A stretch of DNA of 64,000 nucleotides from Rhizobium tropici CIAT 899 (GTDB taxonomy: Bacteria; Pseudomonadota; Alphaproteobacteria; Rhizobiales; Rhizobiaceae), in assembly GCF_000330885.1 (NCBI RefSeq), contig NC_020059.1, positions 1,353,001 to 1,417,000 on the forward strand, written 5' to 3'. Of the stretch, positions 57,069-64,000 are shown piece by piece. Position numbers and translations under genes: made by a program. Each line of letters starts with the position of its first letter. The stretch's first letter is position 1. Under the pieces are notes generated by a model, which made no database searches, was not told the origin of the DNA, and worked only from the letters and a program-made list of their open reading frames with translations.

Positions 57069-58360
57069 TGCCCAGCGGGGAAGGGGCCGCGCGACCGCGC
57101 GTCTTCCTCCTCCTGCAGGGCCCATCCTCGCCTTTGTTCGTCGAGACTGCCAGGATATTGGAGAAGGCCGGCGGCCGCTGCATCCGCATCAACCTGAATG
57201 CCGGGGACTGGATTTCGTGGCGCCGCCACAAGGCTTTCAACTATCGCGGCGACTTTGCCGGATGGCGAGCCTATGTCAGGCTTCGAATCGAAGCCGAGAA
57301 TGTCACGGATCTGATCCTGCATGGGGAGGAGCGGCCCTATCACCGGGTCGCCATCGAGGAGGCGCGCCGCGCCGGCGTTGCCGTCAATGTCGTTGAAATG
57401 GGTTATCTGCGGCCGGACTGGGTGACCCTCGAGCGAGATGGCCTCTCCTCCAATTCACACTTTCCCACCAATCCGGCTCACATTCTGAAGGCAGCGTCCA
57501 ATCTGCCGGAGCCGGATTGGACACGTCGTTACAACCAGACTTTCCTGGCGGAAGCGCTTTGCGATCTCGCCTATTATCTGCCGACCGTCTTTCTGTGGTT
57601 TCTCTATCCCGGCTATCGCCGGCACGGGCTCTATCATCCCTTGATGGAATATGCCGGATGGCTAAAGAAACTGCCGGCAAGCGGCAGAAGGACACGGGAA
57701 GCGCAGGGTGTTATCGAGGAACTGATTGCAGGTGGCAAACGATTCTTCGTCTATCCCCTTCAGCTTCAGACTGATTTTCAGCTCCGCGCGCATTCGCCTT
57801 TCCATCAGCAACAGGATGCGATTCGGCTGATTCTCCGTTCTTTTGCGGAGCATGCAGCGCCGGATATGCATCTCGTCCTAAAGTTTCATCCGCTCGACAA
57901 CGGGCTCGTGGACTGGCGGGCCTATGTCGAGCACATCGGCGCCTCTTACGGATTGTCGTCTCGTGTCCATCTAGTCGACGGTGGCAGTCTTGATCGGCTG
58001 ATTGCCGCCAGCCAGGGCATGGTAACGGTCAACTCGACTGCGGCACTTTCGGCGCTGCAGGCGGGAAAGCCGGTCAAAGCGCTGGGAGCCGCGATCTACG
58101 ATATCGATGGACTGAGTGACCAGGGGAACCTGGATCGATTCTGGCTGGAGCCGACGCAGCCGTCGCCGGAACTGCGCGATGCATTTTTTCGCCTGCTGGC
58201 CGCGGCTGTTCAGGTACGCGGCAACTTTTGCTCGCGCGAGGGCGCTCGCGCCGCCGCCGTGCAGATTGCCGAGAGACTGTTATCGCGAACGGTGAATTTG
58301 CCCGAAGCCTACATCGACCCGCCGCCAAGGCCGCGACCGATAAAGTTTCATGTGCCGTAG
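57065..58360 (+). CDS. rkpJ: KpsS-like Kdo transferase / capsule protein RkpJ
   Basis: 431 residues from the ATG at 57065 overlapping the rkpI stop (or 430 from 57068). The capsule synthesis domain starts 'RVFLLLQGPSSPLFVETARILEKAGGRCIRINLNAGDW' and includes 'FVYPLQLQTDFQLRAHSPF', 'LVLKFHPLDNG' and 'VTVNSTAALSALQAGKPVKALGAAIYDIDGL', as in KpsS. KpsS adds the first beta-Kdo to the lipid anchor of group 2 capsules. A longer open frame upstream (from 56861) lies inside rkpI and is not used. Confidence 0.9.
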   Translation: MMPSGEGAARPRVFLLLQGPSSPLFVETARILEKAGGRCIRINLNAGDWISWRRHKAFNYRGDFAGWRAYVRLRIEAENVTDLILHGEERPYHRVAIEEARRAGVAVNVVEMGYLRPDWVTLERDGLSSNSHFPTNPAHILKAASNLPEPDWTRRYNQTFLAEALCDLAYYLPTVFLWFLYPGYRRHGLYHPLMEYAGWLKKLPASGRRTREAQGVIEELIAGGKRFFVYPLQLQTDFQLRAHSPFHQQQDAIRLILRSFAEHAAPDMHLVLKFHPLDNGLVDWRAYVEHIGASYGLSSRVHLVDGGSLDRLIAASQGMVTVNSTAALSALQAGKPVKALGAAIYDIDGLSDQGNLDRFWLEPTQPSPELRDAFFRLLAAAVQVRGNFCSREGARAAAVQIAERLLSRTVNLPEAYIDPPPRPRPIKFHVP

Positions 58361-58516
58361 TGAAGATGTAATGGGATGAAAGAGGAATGCCGCCGCGAGG
58401 GGTCTTCGGGCTGAAATTGACAATACGACCACTTACATGTGGACTGATAAAGAACCCGGCGCGACGATTCGACGTTGGGAGTGAATTTCAATAACGGTTT
58501 GCCGGGAACAAACGTC

Positions 58517-58630
58517 ATGGATGACAGCAAGATGGAACGATTCATGTTGAAGGAGCTGCTGATAATCATAGCAGCCCTCGTGCTTGTTTCCGTGGTGCTT
58601 CTGGGCGTGATTATTCTCGGCAATTACTGA
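58517..58630 (+). CDS. Possible 37-residue membrane protein
   Basis: A short frame begins at the ATG at 58517 (GGGA some 13 bases upstream) and ends with TGA at 58630. It encodes a charged start (MDDSKMERFMLKE) and one hydrophobic helix (LLIIIAALVLVSVVLLGVIIL) ending 'GNY'. No relatives are known to me, and chance cannot be excluded. Otherwise this 360-base interval between rkpJ and tRNA-Val holds nothing recognised. Confidence 0.4.
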   Translation: MDDSKMERFMLKELLIIIAALVLVSVVLLGVIILGNY

Positions 58631-58720
58631 GTGACTGCAGTCGGACGTGCAGGGGCACCCGCCCAGAAGACGCAATCGATGCGTCCTGCACATGAACCAA
58701 TAATTTAATCTGTATGGGAG

Positions 58721-58796
58721 TGGTGGGCGATGAGAGACTCGAACTCCCGACATCCTCGGTGTAAACGAGGCGCTCTACCAACTGAGCTAATCGCCC
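58721..58796 (-). tRNA. tRNA-Val (anticodon TAC), CCA encoded
   Basis: On the minus strand: acceptor GGGCGAT paired with ATCGCCC, D arm 'AGCTCAGTTGGTAGAGC', anticodon stem CCTCG/CGAGG with loop TTTACAC (anticodon TAC), T arm 'GGGAGTTCGAGTCTCTC', discriminator A and an encoded CCA at 58721-58723. 76 nt. Confidence 0.97.
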
Positions 58797-59187
58797 TTCT
58801 GCGAAGCGGGTCATTGGCCCGTCGCGTTCGGTGGCCGTGATCTATGCGGAACGGGGAAAAACCGCAAGAGTGTTTATGAAGATTTTTTGATTTTTTTGAT
58901 TTTTGCACATTCCTGGCCGCACTCGTTCACATATGTTGGCTCGACGCCCGCCAGGTTGTTCCCAAGCATATCAGGCTCTCATGAAATGCATGAAGCGGGA
59001 ACCTGCCATGTGAAATCGCGAGGGCCGAAAATTGCAGGAGTGCTTGTCCAAAACAATTCGCATTCTGTCATCGATTTGTATTCAAACCTGCTTGACACCC
59101 AAACGCGAACCCCGTAGTTAGCCGCTCATCGAACGGCGAGGGCCGCTTTGATGGGTGCGGAAGCATCTGGAATGCTTGAAATGTAAT
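58797..59187. other. Intergenic region between tRNA-Val and tRNA-Asp
   Basis: About 390 bases with no supported gene. It contains the divergent promoter regions of the two tRNA units and short T/A-rich runs near 58885-58905. Confidence 0.5.
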
Positions 59188-59264
59188 GCGGGTGTAGCTC
59201 AGTCGGTTAGAGTGCCGGCCTGTCACGCCGGAGGTCGCGGGTTCGAGCCCCGTCACTCGCGCCA
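59188..59264 (+). tRNA. tRNA-Asp (anticodon GTC), copy 1
   Basis: 77 nt with CCA encoded. Acceptor GCGGGTG/CACTCGC-type pairing, anticodon stem CCGGC/GCCGG around CTGTCAC (anticodon GTC), T arm 'CGCGGGTTCGAGCCCCG'. Identical to the copy at 59313. Confidence 0.97.
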
Positions 59265-59312
59265 TTTCAAGGCAAATTTCGGATCCGTACTGGCTGAAAG
59301 GCCAAACAATGC

Positions 59313-59389
59313 GCGGGTGTAGCTCAGTCGGTTAGAGTGCCGGCCTGTCACGCCGGAGGTCGCGGGTTCGAGCCCCGTCACTCGCGCCA
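59313..59389 (+). tRNA. tRNA-Asp (anticodon GTC), copy 2
   Basis: 77 nt with CCA encoded, identical in sequence to copy 1 and 48 bases downstream of it. Confidence 0.97.
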
Positions 59390-59647
59390 TTCTCTCCAAG
59401 CCATTACAATCAAACGTCAATTTATTGCGATTGCGAACGAGCCTTTTCGCGTTTGCGCCAATTTGTCGCGTTGTCGTCGCAACACATTGATATCTACCGC
59501 TCGACAGGACCCCGAACGACAGATTCAAAAGGCTTGCGCGCGCGCTCCGCCTGCGCTAACCACGGCTCTGTTGCAACGCTCTTTCGCTTGCTGGGCATTT
59601 GCTCAGATGCGCCGCCCCGGCGCTGACCGCAAGCAGGGATGGACATG

Positions 59648-60013
59648 ATGACTGGACTGCTCAGTTCCTATATTCCGATAGCGATTTTCATTGGTATTGC
59701 CCTGGTGATTGGCCTGGCGCTGTTGATCACGCCGTTTGCCGTCGCCTTCAAGGCGCCTGACTCGGAAAAGCTGTCGGCTTACGAATGCGGCTTCAATGCA
59801 TTCGATGACGCCCGCATGAAGTTCGATATCCGCTTTTACCTGGTATCGATTCTCTTCATCATCTTCGATCTGGAAGTCGCCTTCCTCTTTCCGTGGGCTG
59901 TATCCTTTGGTGCGATCGGCTGGTTCGGATTCTGGTCGATGATGGTGTTTCTCGCGGTGCTGACCATCGGCTTTATCTATGAATGGAAGAAGGGAGCCCT
60001 GGAATGGGAGTAG
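59648..60013 (+). CDS. nuoA: NADH-quinone oxidoreductase subunit A
   Basis: 121 residues from the ATG at 59648 (AGGGA upstream); ATGs at 59639 and 59645 are alternatives. Three membrane helices and the conserved loop '[45 protein letters not shown]'. A membrane subunit at the quinone end of complex I. First gene of the nuo operon; its end overlaps nuoB by 10 bases. Confidence 0.97.
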   Translation: MTGLLSSYIPIAIFIGIALVIGLALLITPFAVAFKAPDSEKLSAYECGFNAFDDARMKFDIRFYLVSILFIIFDLEVAFLFPWAVSFGAIGWFGFWSMMVFLAVLTIGFIYEWKKGALEWE

Positions 60014-60585
60014 CTCCAAGCAACACGACGCTCGTGGCGCCGCAGCCGAAGGGGATCATCGATCCCGCGACCGGCCGGCCGGTCGGCAGCAACGATCCGT
60101 TCTTCGGCGAGATCAACAATGAGCTCGCCGACAAGGGCTTTCTGGTCACCTCCACCGATGAGCTGATCAACTGGGCCCGCACCGGCTCGCTGATGTGGAT
60201 GACCTTCGGTCTCGCCTGCTGCGCCGTCGAGATGATGCAGGTTTCGATGCCGCGTTATGACGTCGAGCGCTTCGGCTTTGCGCCGCGCGCTTCGCCCCGC
60301 CAGTCTGACGTCATGATCGTTGCCGGCACGCTCACCAACAAGATGGCGCCCGCTCTGCGCAAGGTCTACGACCAGATGCCCGAGCCGCGTTATGTTATTT
60401 CGATGGGCTCCTGCGCCAACGGCGGCGGCTATTATCACTATTCCTATTCCGTCGTTCGCGGATGCGACCGTGTCGTTCCGATCGACATTTATATTCCGGG
60501 CTGTCCTCCCACGGCGGAAGCGCTGCTTTACGGCGTGCTTCTGCTGCAGAAGAAGATCCGGCGCACCGGCACGATCGAACGGTAA
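60004..60585 (+). CDS. nuoB: NADH-quinone oxidoreductase subunit B
   Basis: 193 residues from the ATG at 60004. Carries the N2 [4Fe-4S] ligands: the Cys-Cys pair in '[11 protein letters not shown]', '[13 protein letters not shown]' and '[14 protein letters not shown]'. It passes electrons to quinone. The N-terminal 40 residues are a variable extension common in alphaproteobacteria. An upstream start inside nuoA (59983) is less likely. Confidence 0.97.
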   Translation: MGVAPSNTTLVAPQPKGIIDPATGRPVGSNDPFFGEINNELADKGFLVTSTDELINWARTGSLMWMTFGLACCAVEMMQVSMPRYDVERFGFAPRASPRQSDVMIVAGTLTNKMAPALRKVYDQMPEPRYVISMGSCANGGGYYHYSYSVVRGCDRVVPIDIYIPGCPPTAEALLYGVLLLQKKIRRTGTIER

Positions 60586-60603
60586 GGCAGGGGACAAGGT
60601 ATT

Positions 60604-61206
60604 ATGAGTGAAGCCCTGAACGAGCTTGCCGCCTACCTCACGGAAGTCCGCAGCGCCTTGATCTCGTCGAGCGAGATCAAATATGGCGAGCTGACCGTGA
60701 CGACGACGACCGAAAACGTTATCGCCCTGCTGACCTTCCTGCGTGATGACGCCAAATGCGGCTTCGTCAACATGACGGATATTTGCGGCGTCGACTGGCC
60801 ACAGCGTGTCGAGCGTTTCGACGTGGTATACCATCTGTTGTCGCCCAAGAAGAACCTGCGCATTCGCGTCAAGGTTCCCGTCGGCGAAGATCAGCCTGTT
60901 CCCTCTGCCTGCGGTATCTATCCCGGCGCCGATTGGTTCGAGCGCGAAACCTGGGACATGTACGGCGTTCTCTTCACCGGCCATCCGGATCTGCGTCGTA
61001 TCCTGACCGACTACGGTTTCGAAGGTCACCCGCTGCGCAAGGACTTCCCGACGACCGGTTTCGTCGAAGTCCGCTACGATGATGCCGCCAAGCGCGTCGT
61101 CTACGAGCCGGTGGAACTGAAACAGGAATTCCGCAACTTCGATTTCCTGTCGCCGTGGGAGGGCACCGACTACGTGCTCCCGGGCGACGAAAAGGCGAAG
61201 GCCTGA
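60604..61206 (+). CDS. nuoC: NADH-quinone oxidoreductase subunit C
   Basis: 200 residues with the 30-kDa subunit signatures '[26 protein letters not shown]'-like segment, '[41 protein letters not shown]'. It is a peripheral-arm subunit that scaffolds NuoD. Separate from nuoD (not fused as in enterics). ATG at 60604 preceded by AGGGGACAAGG. Confidence 0.97.
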   Translation: MSEALNELAAYLTEVRSALISSSEIKYGELTVTTTTENVIALLTFLRDDAKCGFVNMTDICGVDWPQRVERFDVVYHLLSPKKNLRIRVKVPVGEDQPVPSACGIYPGADWFERETWDMYGVLFTGHPDLRRILTDYGFEGHPLRKDFPTTGFVEVRYDDAAKRVVYEPVELKQEFRNFDFLSPWEGTDYVLPGDEKAKA

Positions 61207-61272
61207 TTGTTGGCGTGTGGCGGGCTTCGGCCTGCCATCCTCTGAAATTCCGAAAACGCGAGCATCGCCGTC

Positions 61273-62463
61273 ATGACAGAACATAACGTTCGCAACTTCA
61301 ACATCAATTTCGGTCCGCAGCATCCGGCTGCGCACGGCGTTTTGCGTCTTGTCCTCGAATTGGACGGCGAAATTGTGGAACGCGTCGATCCCCATATCGG
61401 CCTGCTGCATCGCGGCACGGAAAAGCTGATCGAGACGAAGACCTATCTTCAGGCCGTTCCTTATTTCGACCGCCTCGACTATGTCGCGCCGATGAACCAG
61501 GAGCATGCCTATGCCTTGGCCGTCGAAAAGCTGCTCGGCATCGATATCCCGATCCGTGGCCAGCTGATCCGCGTCCTTTACTCGGAAATCGGCCGTATCC
61601 TGTCGCATCTTCTGAACGTTACAACGCAGGCTATGGACGTCGGCGCGCTGACGCCGCCGCTCTGGGGCTTCGAAGAGCGCGAAAAGCTGATGGTGTTCTA
61701 CGAGCGTGCCTCCGGTTCGCGCATGCACGCAGCTTACGTCCGTCCGGGCGGCGTTCACCAGGACCTGCCTGAAAAGCTCGTTCAGGATATCGGCGACTGG
61801 TGCGATCCCTTCCTGAAGGCGCTCGACGATATCGACGATCTGCTGACCGGTAACCGTATCTTCAAGCAGCGTAACGTCGATATCGGCGTGGTCTCGCTGG
61901 AAGACTGTTGGGCCTGGGGCTTCTCCGGCGTCATGGTGCGCGGCTCCGGTGCTGCCTGGGACTTGCGCAAGGCGCAGCCTTACGAATGTTACTCCGATCT
62001 CGAATTCGATATTCCGATCGGCAAGAACGGCGACTGCTACGACCGTTACCTCATCCGCATGATCGAAATGCGCGAATCTGTCCGCATCATGAAGCAGTGC
62101 GTCAATCGCCTGCTCGGCGATGCCAGGACCGGACCGGTTTCATCGCTCGATGGTAAGGTGGTTCCGCCGAAGCGCGGTGAGATGAAGCGCTCCATGGAAG
62201 CGCTGATCCACCACTTCAAGCTTTACACCGAAGGCTATCACGTGCCGGCGGGCGAGGTTTATGCAGCCGTCGAAGCGCCGAAGGGCGAATTCGGCGTCTA
62301 CCTCGTCTCGGACGGCTCCAACAAGCCTTATCGCTGCAAGATCCGTGCGCCGGGCTATGCGCATCTGCAGGCCATGGACTTCATGTGCCGCGGCCACCAG
62401 CTCGCCGACGTCGCAGCCGTGCTCGGTTCGCTCGATATCGTCTTCGGTGAGGTGGATCGCTGA
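61273..62463 (+). CDS. nuoD: NADH-quinone oxidoreductase subunit D
   Basis: 396 residues, the 49-kDa subunit. '[43 protein letters not shown]' carries the quinone-site His, with '[26 protein letters not shown]' following. Forms the quinone pocket with NuoB. The stop overlaps the start of the next small gene by one base. Confidence 0.98.
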   Translation: MTEHNVRNFNINFGPQHPAAHGVLRLVLELDGEIVERVDPHIGLLHRGTEKLIETKTYLQAVPYFDRLDYVAPMNQEHAYALAVEKLLGIDIPIRGQLIRVLYSEIGRILSHLLNVTTQAMDVGALTPPLWGFEEREKLMVFYERASGSRMHAAYVRPGGVHQDLPEKLVQDIGDWCDPFLKALDDIDDLLTGNRIFKQRNVDIGVVSLEDCWAWGFSGVMVRGSGAAWDLRKAQPYECYSDLEFDIPIGKNGDCYDRYLIRMIEMRESVRIMKQCVNRLLGDARTGPVSSLDGKVVPPKRGEMKRSMEALIHHFKLYTEGYHVPAGEVYAAVEAPKGEFGVYLVSDGSNKPYRCKIRAPGYAHLQAMDFMCRGHQLADVAAVLGSLDIVFGEVDR

Positions 62464-62780
62464 TGCGGGTCTGGCAGGTGATAGTTCCGGCGCTTCTGGT
62501 CGCTTGCGGTGCCTCGGCACAGCAGACCGGCAAGACGCCGAGCCTGCCGACCCTCAACATGCAGGGTTCGAATGCTACGAGCACGAATACTGCAAAAGGC
62601 GGAAATGAGGGTACGTCGGGCGGAGATTCGACCGTTGCGGACCTTCTCTCCCGTGGCTACCAGATCAAGGCCGCCGTGCCGAACGGCGGTAAGTTCGTTG
62701 TGTTTATGCAGAAAGACCAGTCGGCCTATGCCTGCGAATTCTCGTCTCTGACGAATACGCGGTGTGGGTCCTTAAACTGA
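62463..62780 (+). CDS. Secreted hypothetical protein within the nuo operon
   Basis: 105 residues, start codon overlapping the nuoD stop (TGATG). A signal peptide ([19 protein letters not shown]) is followed by a Ser/Thr/Gly/Asn-rich stretch and a compact C-terminal part 'LLSRGYQIKAAVPNGGKFVVFMQKDQSAYACEFSSLTNTRCGSLN' with two cysteines. No family named. Its coupling to nuoD and the 15-base gap to nuoE put it inside the complex I operon, although a secreted protein is not a known core subunit. Confidence 0.75.
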   Translation: MRVWQVIVPALLVACGASAQQTGKTPSLPTLNMQGSNATSTNTAKGGNEGTSGGDSTVADLLSRGYQIKAAVPNGGKFVVFMQKDQSAYACEFSSLTNTRCGSLN

Positions 62781-62795
62781 GATAAGGCGTGAAAG

Positions 62796-63917
62796 ATGTC
62801 CGTTCGTCGACTAGCCGAAGATCAATTCCAGCCTGCCGCCTTCGCTTTCAATGCGGAGAATGCGGTCTGGGCTGAAAAGACGATCCAGAAATACCCGGAG
62901 GGCCGCCAGCAGTCCGCGATCATCCCTCTGATGATGCGTGCGCAGGAGCAGGAAGGCTGGGTCACCAAGGCGGCCATCGAAACGATCGCCGACATGCTCG
63001 ACATGGCCTATATCCGCGCGCTCGAAGTCGCGACCTTCTATACGCAGTTCCAGCTGCACCCGGTTGGTACGCGCGCCCACGTCCAGGTTTGCGGCACGAC
63101 GCCCTGCATGCTGCGCGGCGCCGGGGGGCTGATCAAGGTCTGCAAGAGCCGGATCAACGATCACGCTTTCGAGCGCAATGCCGATGGCACTCTCTCCTGG
63201 GAAGAGGTCGAATGTCAGGGCGCCTGCGTCAACGCACCGATGGTGGTGATCGGCAAGGATACCTATGAGGATCTGACGCCGACGCGCCTGGAAGAGATCA
63301 TCGATGCATTCGCCGCAGGCAAGGGTCATGAGATTCAGACCGGCCCACAGATCGATCGCGTTTTCTCCGCTCCGGAAGGCGGTTTGACGTCGCTCCTGTC
63401 GGACGAGGCTAAGGCAAAGAGCACGGCGAGCAAGGTGGCCAAGGCTACTGCTGATACCGTATCGATCCCGCCGTCCGAAGCCGCCCGTGCCAAGAGCACG
63501 GACGCGGAAACCAATAAGAGCCTGAAGACGCCGGTAACGGCGCCGAAGGAGGCAGCCAAGAACGCCAAGGCAGCCGAAACGCAGCCGCTTTCTGGGACTG
63601 CGGCTGCCGAGCCTGTCGCCGGAAAGCCGTCGCTCGACGACAAGAATCGCCCCGCCGGTATCGAAAGACCCGCGCAGCCGGACAATCTGCAGCTCATTTC
63701 AGGCGTTGGCCCGAAGATCGAAGGGACCTTGCATGAGCTTGGCATCTTTACCTTCGCGCAGATTGCCAGCTGGCACGAAGCCGAGCGCCATTGGGTCGAC
63801 GGCTATCTGAATTTCAAGGGCCGGATCGATCGTGATGACTGGGTCAAGCAGGCTGAGGCACTCGCTAAGGGTGGCGAAGCGGAATATATCAAGGTCTTCG
63901 GCAAGAAGCCGCGGTAA
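62796..63917 (+). CDS. nuoE: NADH-quinone oxidoreductase subunit E, C-terminally extended
   Basis: 373 residues, about twice the usual size. Residues 1-180 are the thioredoxin-like NuoE with [2Fe-2S] ligands Cys99, Cys104, Cys140 and Cys144. Then comes an Ala/Lys/Thr-rich linker (about 190-295) and a terminal domain starting 'DNLQLISGVGPKIEGTLHELGIFTFAQIASW', a helix-hairpin-helix-like motif with 'GVGPKIE'. The core takes electrons from NADH via NuoF. Extensions of this kind occur in rhizobial NuoE; the tail's function is unknown. Confidence 0.95.
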   Translation: MSVRRLAEDQFQPAAFAFNAENAVWAEKTIQKYPEGRQQSAIIPLMMRAQEQEGWVTKAAIETIADMLDMAYIRALEVATFYTQFQLHPVGTRAHVQVCGTTPCMLRGAGGLIKVCKSRINDHAFERNADGTLSWEEVECQGACVNAPMVVIGKDTYEDLTPTRLEEIIDAFAAGKGHEIQTGPQIDRVFSAPEGGLTSLLSDEAKAKSTASKVAKATADTVSIPPSEAARAKSTDAETNKSLKTPVTAPKEAAKNAKAAETQPLSGTAAAEPVAGKPSLDDKNRPAGIERPAQPDNLQLISGVGPKIEGTLHELGIFTFAQIASWHEAERHWVDGYLNFKGRIDRDDWVKQAEALAKGGEAEYIKVFGKKPR

Positions 63918-63927
63918 GAGGTGAAGC

Positions 63928-64000
63928 ATGTTACAGGATCAGGATCGCATCTTTACCAATATCTACGGCCTCAAGGATAAATCCCTGAAGGGCGCGATGT
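63928..64000 (+). CDS. nuoF: NADH-quinone oxidoreductase subunit F, N-terminal fragment
   Basis: The ATG at 63928 (AGAGGTG upstream) opens a frame 'MLQDQDRIFTNIYGLKDKSLKGAM' running off the window end. This N-terminus matches NuoF, and the position after nuoE is as expected. Confidence 0.9.
   Translation, partial: MLQDQDRIFTNIYGLKDKSLKGAM

Noticed and set aside
58721..58796. tRNA-Val as integration site of a genomic island
   Set aside because: No repeat of the tRNA 3' end was seen at the other side of the block, and no integrase gene is present.
59188..59389. Direct repeats as a CRISPR or mobile element
   Set aside because: The two 77-base repeats are complete, identical tRNA-Asp genes.

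Overview
The window reads as a chromosomal segment of a fast-growing rhizobium (Rhizobiaceae, most likely genus Rhizobium). The evidence is a GC-rich sequence, the gene order argC-speB-rpsI-rplM and clpP-clpX-lon-hupB, alphaproteobacterial CtaA and DUF2842 proteins, an alphaproteobacterial nuo operon with an extended NuoE, and an rkp (K-antigen/capsule) locus of the Sinorhizobium type. The species cannot be fixed from the sequence alone.

Layout. 1-13.8 kb: housekeeping and conserved small genes, mostly on the minus strand: a GNAT/CelD-like protein, DUF2842, ctaA (plus), a DUF2778 protein, argC, speB, an antibiotic-biosynthesis-monooxygenase-like protein, a solo IS200/IS605 element, rpsI, rplM, an EamA transporter, a secreted small protein, then a CoA-binding protein, metY and a cupin on the plus strand. 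13.9-17.9 kb: pstSCAB phosphate transporter behind a Pho box, without phoU/phoB. 18-25.2 kb: a membrane GGDEF protein, then the proteostasis block clpP (heat-shock-type promoter), clpX, lon, and hupB. 25.3-34 kb: accessory oxidoreductases (two SDRs, an aldo/keto reductase), a DoxX-like protein with a divergent HxlR regulator, and a YhaO/YhaN-like nuclease/ATPase pair.

33.9-58.4 kb: surface-polysaccharide region. A complete IS5-family (IS427-type) element sits exactly in the stop codon of a double-domain glycosyltransferase. Upstream of it, on the minus strand, is an operon: methyltransferase, unknown 354-residue protein, KpsE-like protein, KpsT-like ATPase, second KpsE-like protein, and two glycosyltransferases. 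No KpsM permease is present. On the plus strand follow a KpsD/Wza-type outer-membrane export lipoprotein (RkpU-like), the 2486-residue multidomain RkpA, RkpG, RkpH, the sulfatase-fold RkpI and the KpsS-like RkpJ. RkpA would make an acyl chain, RkpG (alpha-oxoamine synthase family) and RkpH (reductase) would process it, and RkpJ would start the Kdo linker on a lipid anchor. Together with the export proteins this looks like a K-antigen lipid-anchor and export system.

58.5-64 kb: a small membrane ORF, tRNA-Val, two identical tRNA-Asp genes, and the start of the nuo operon (nuoA, B, C, D, a secreted hypothetical protein, nuoE, and the first codons of nuoF, which is cut by the window end).
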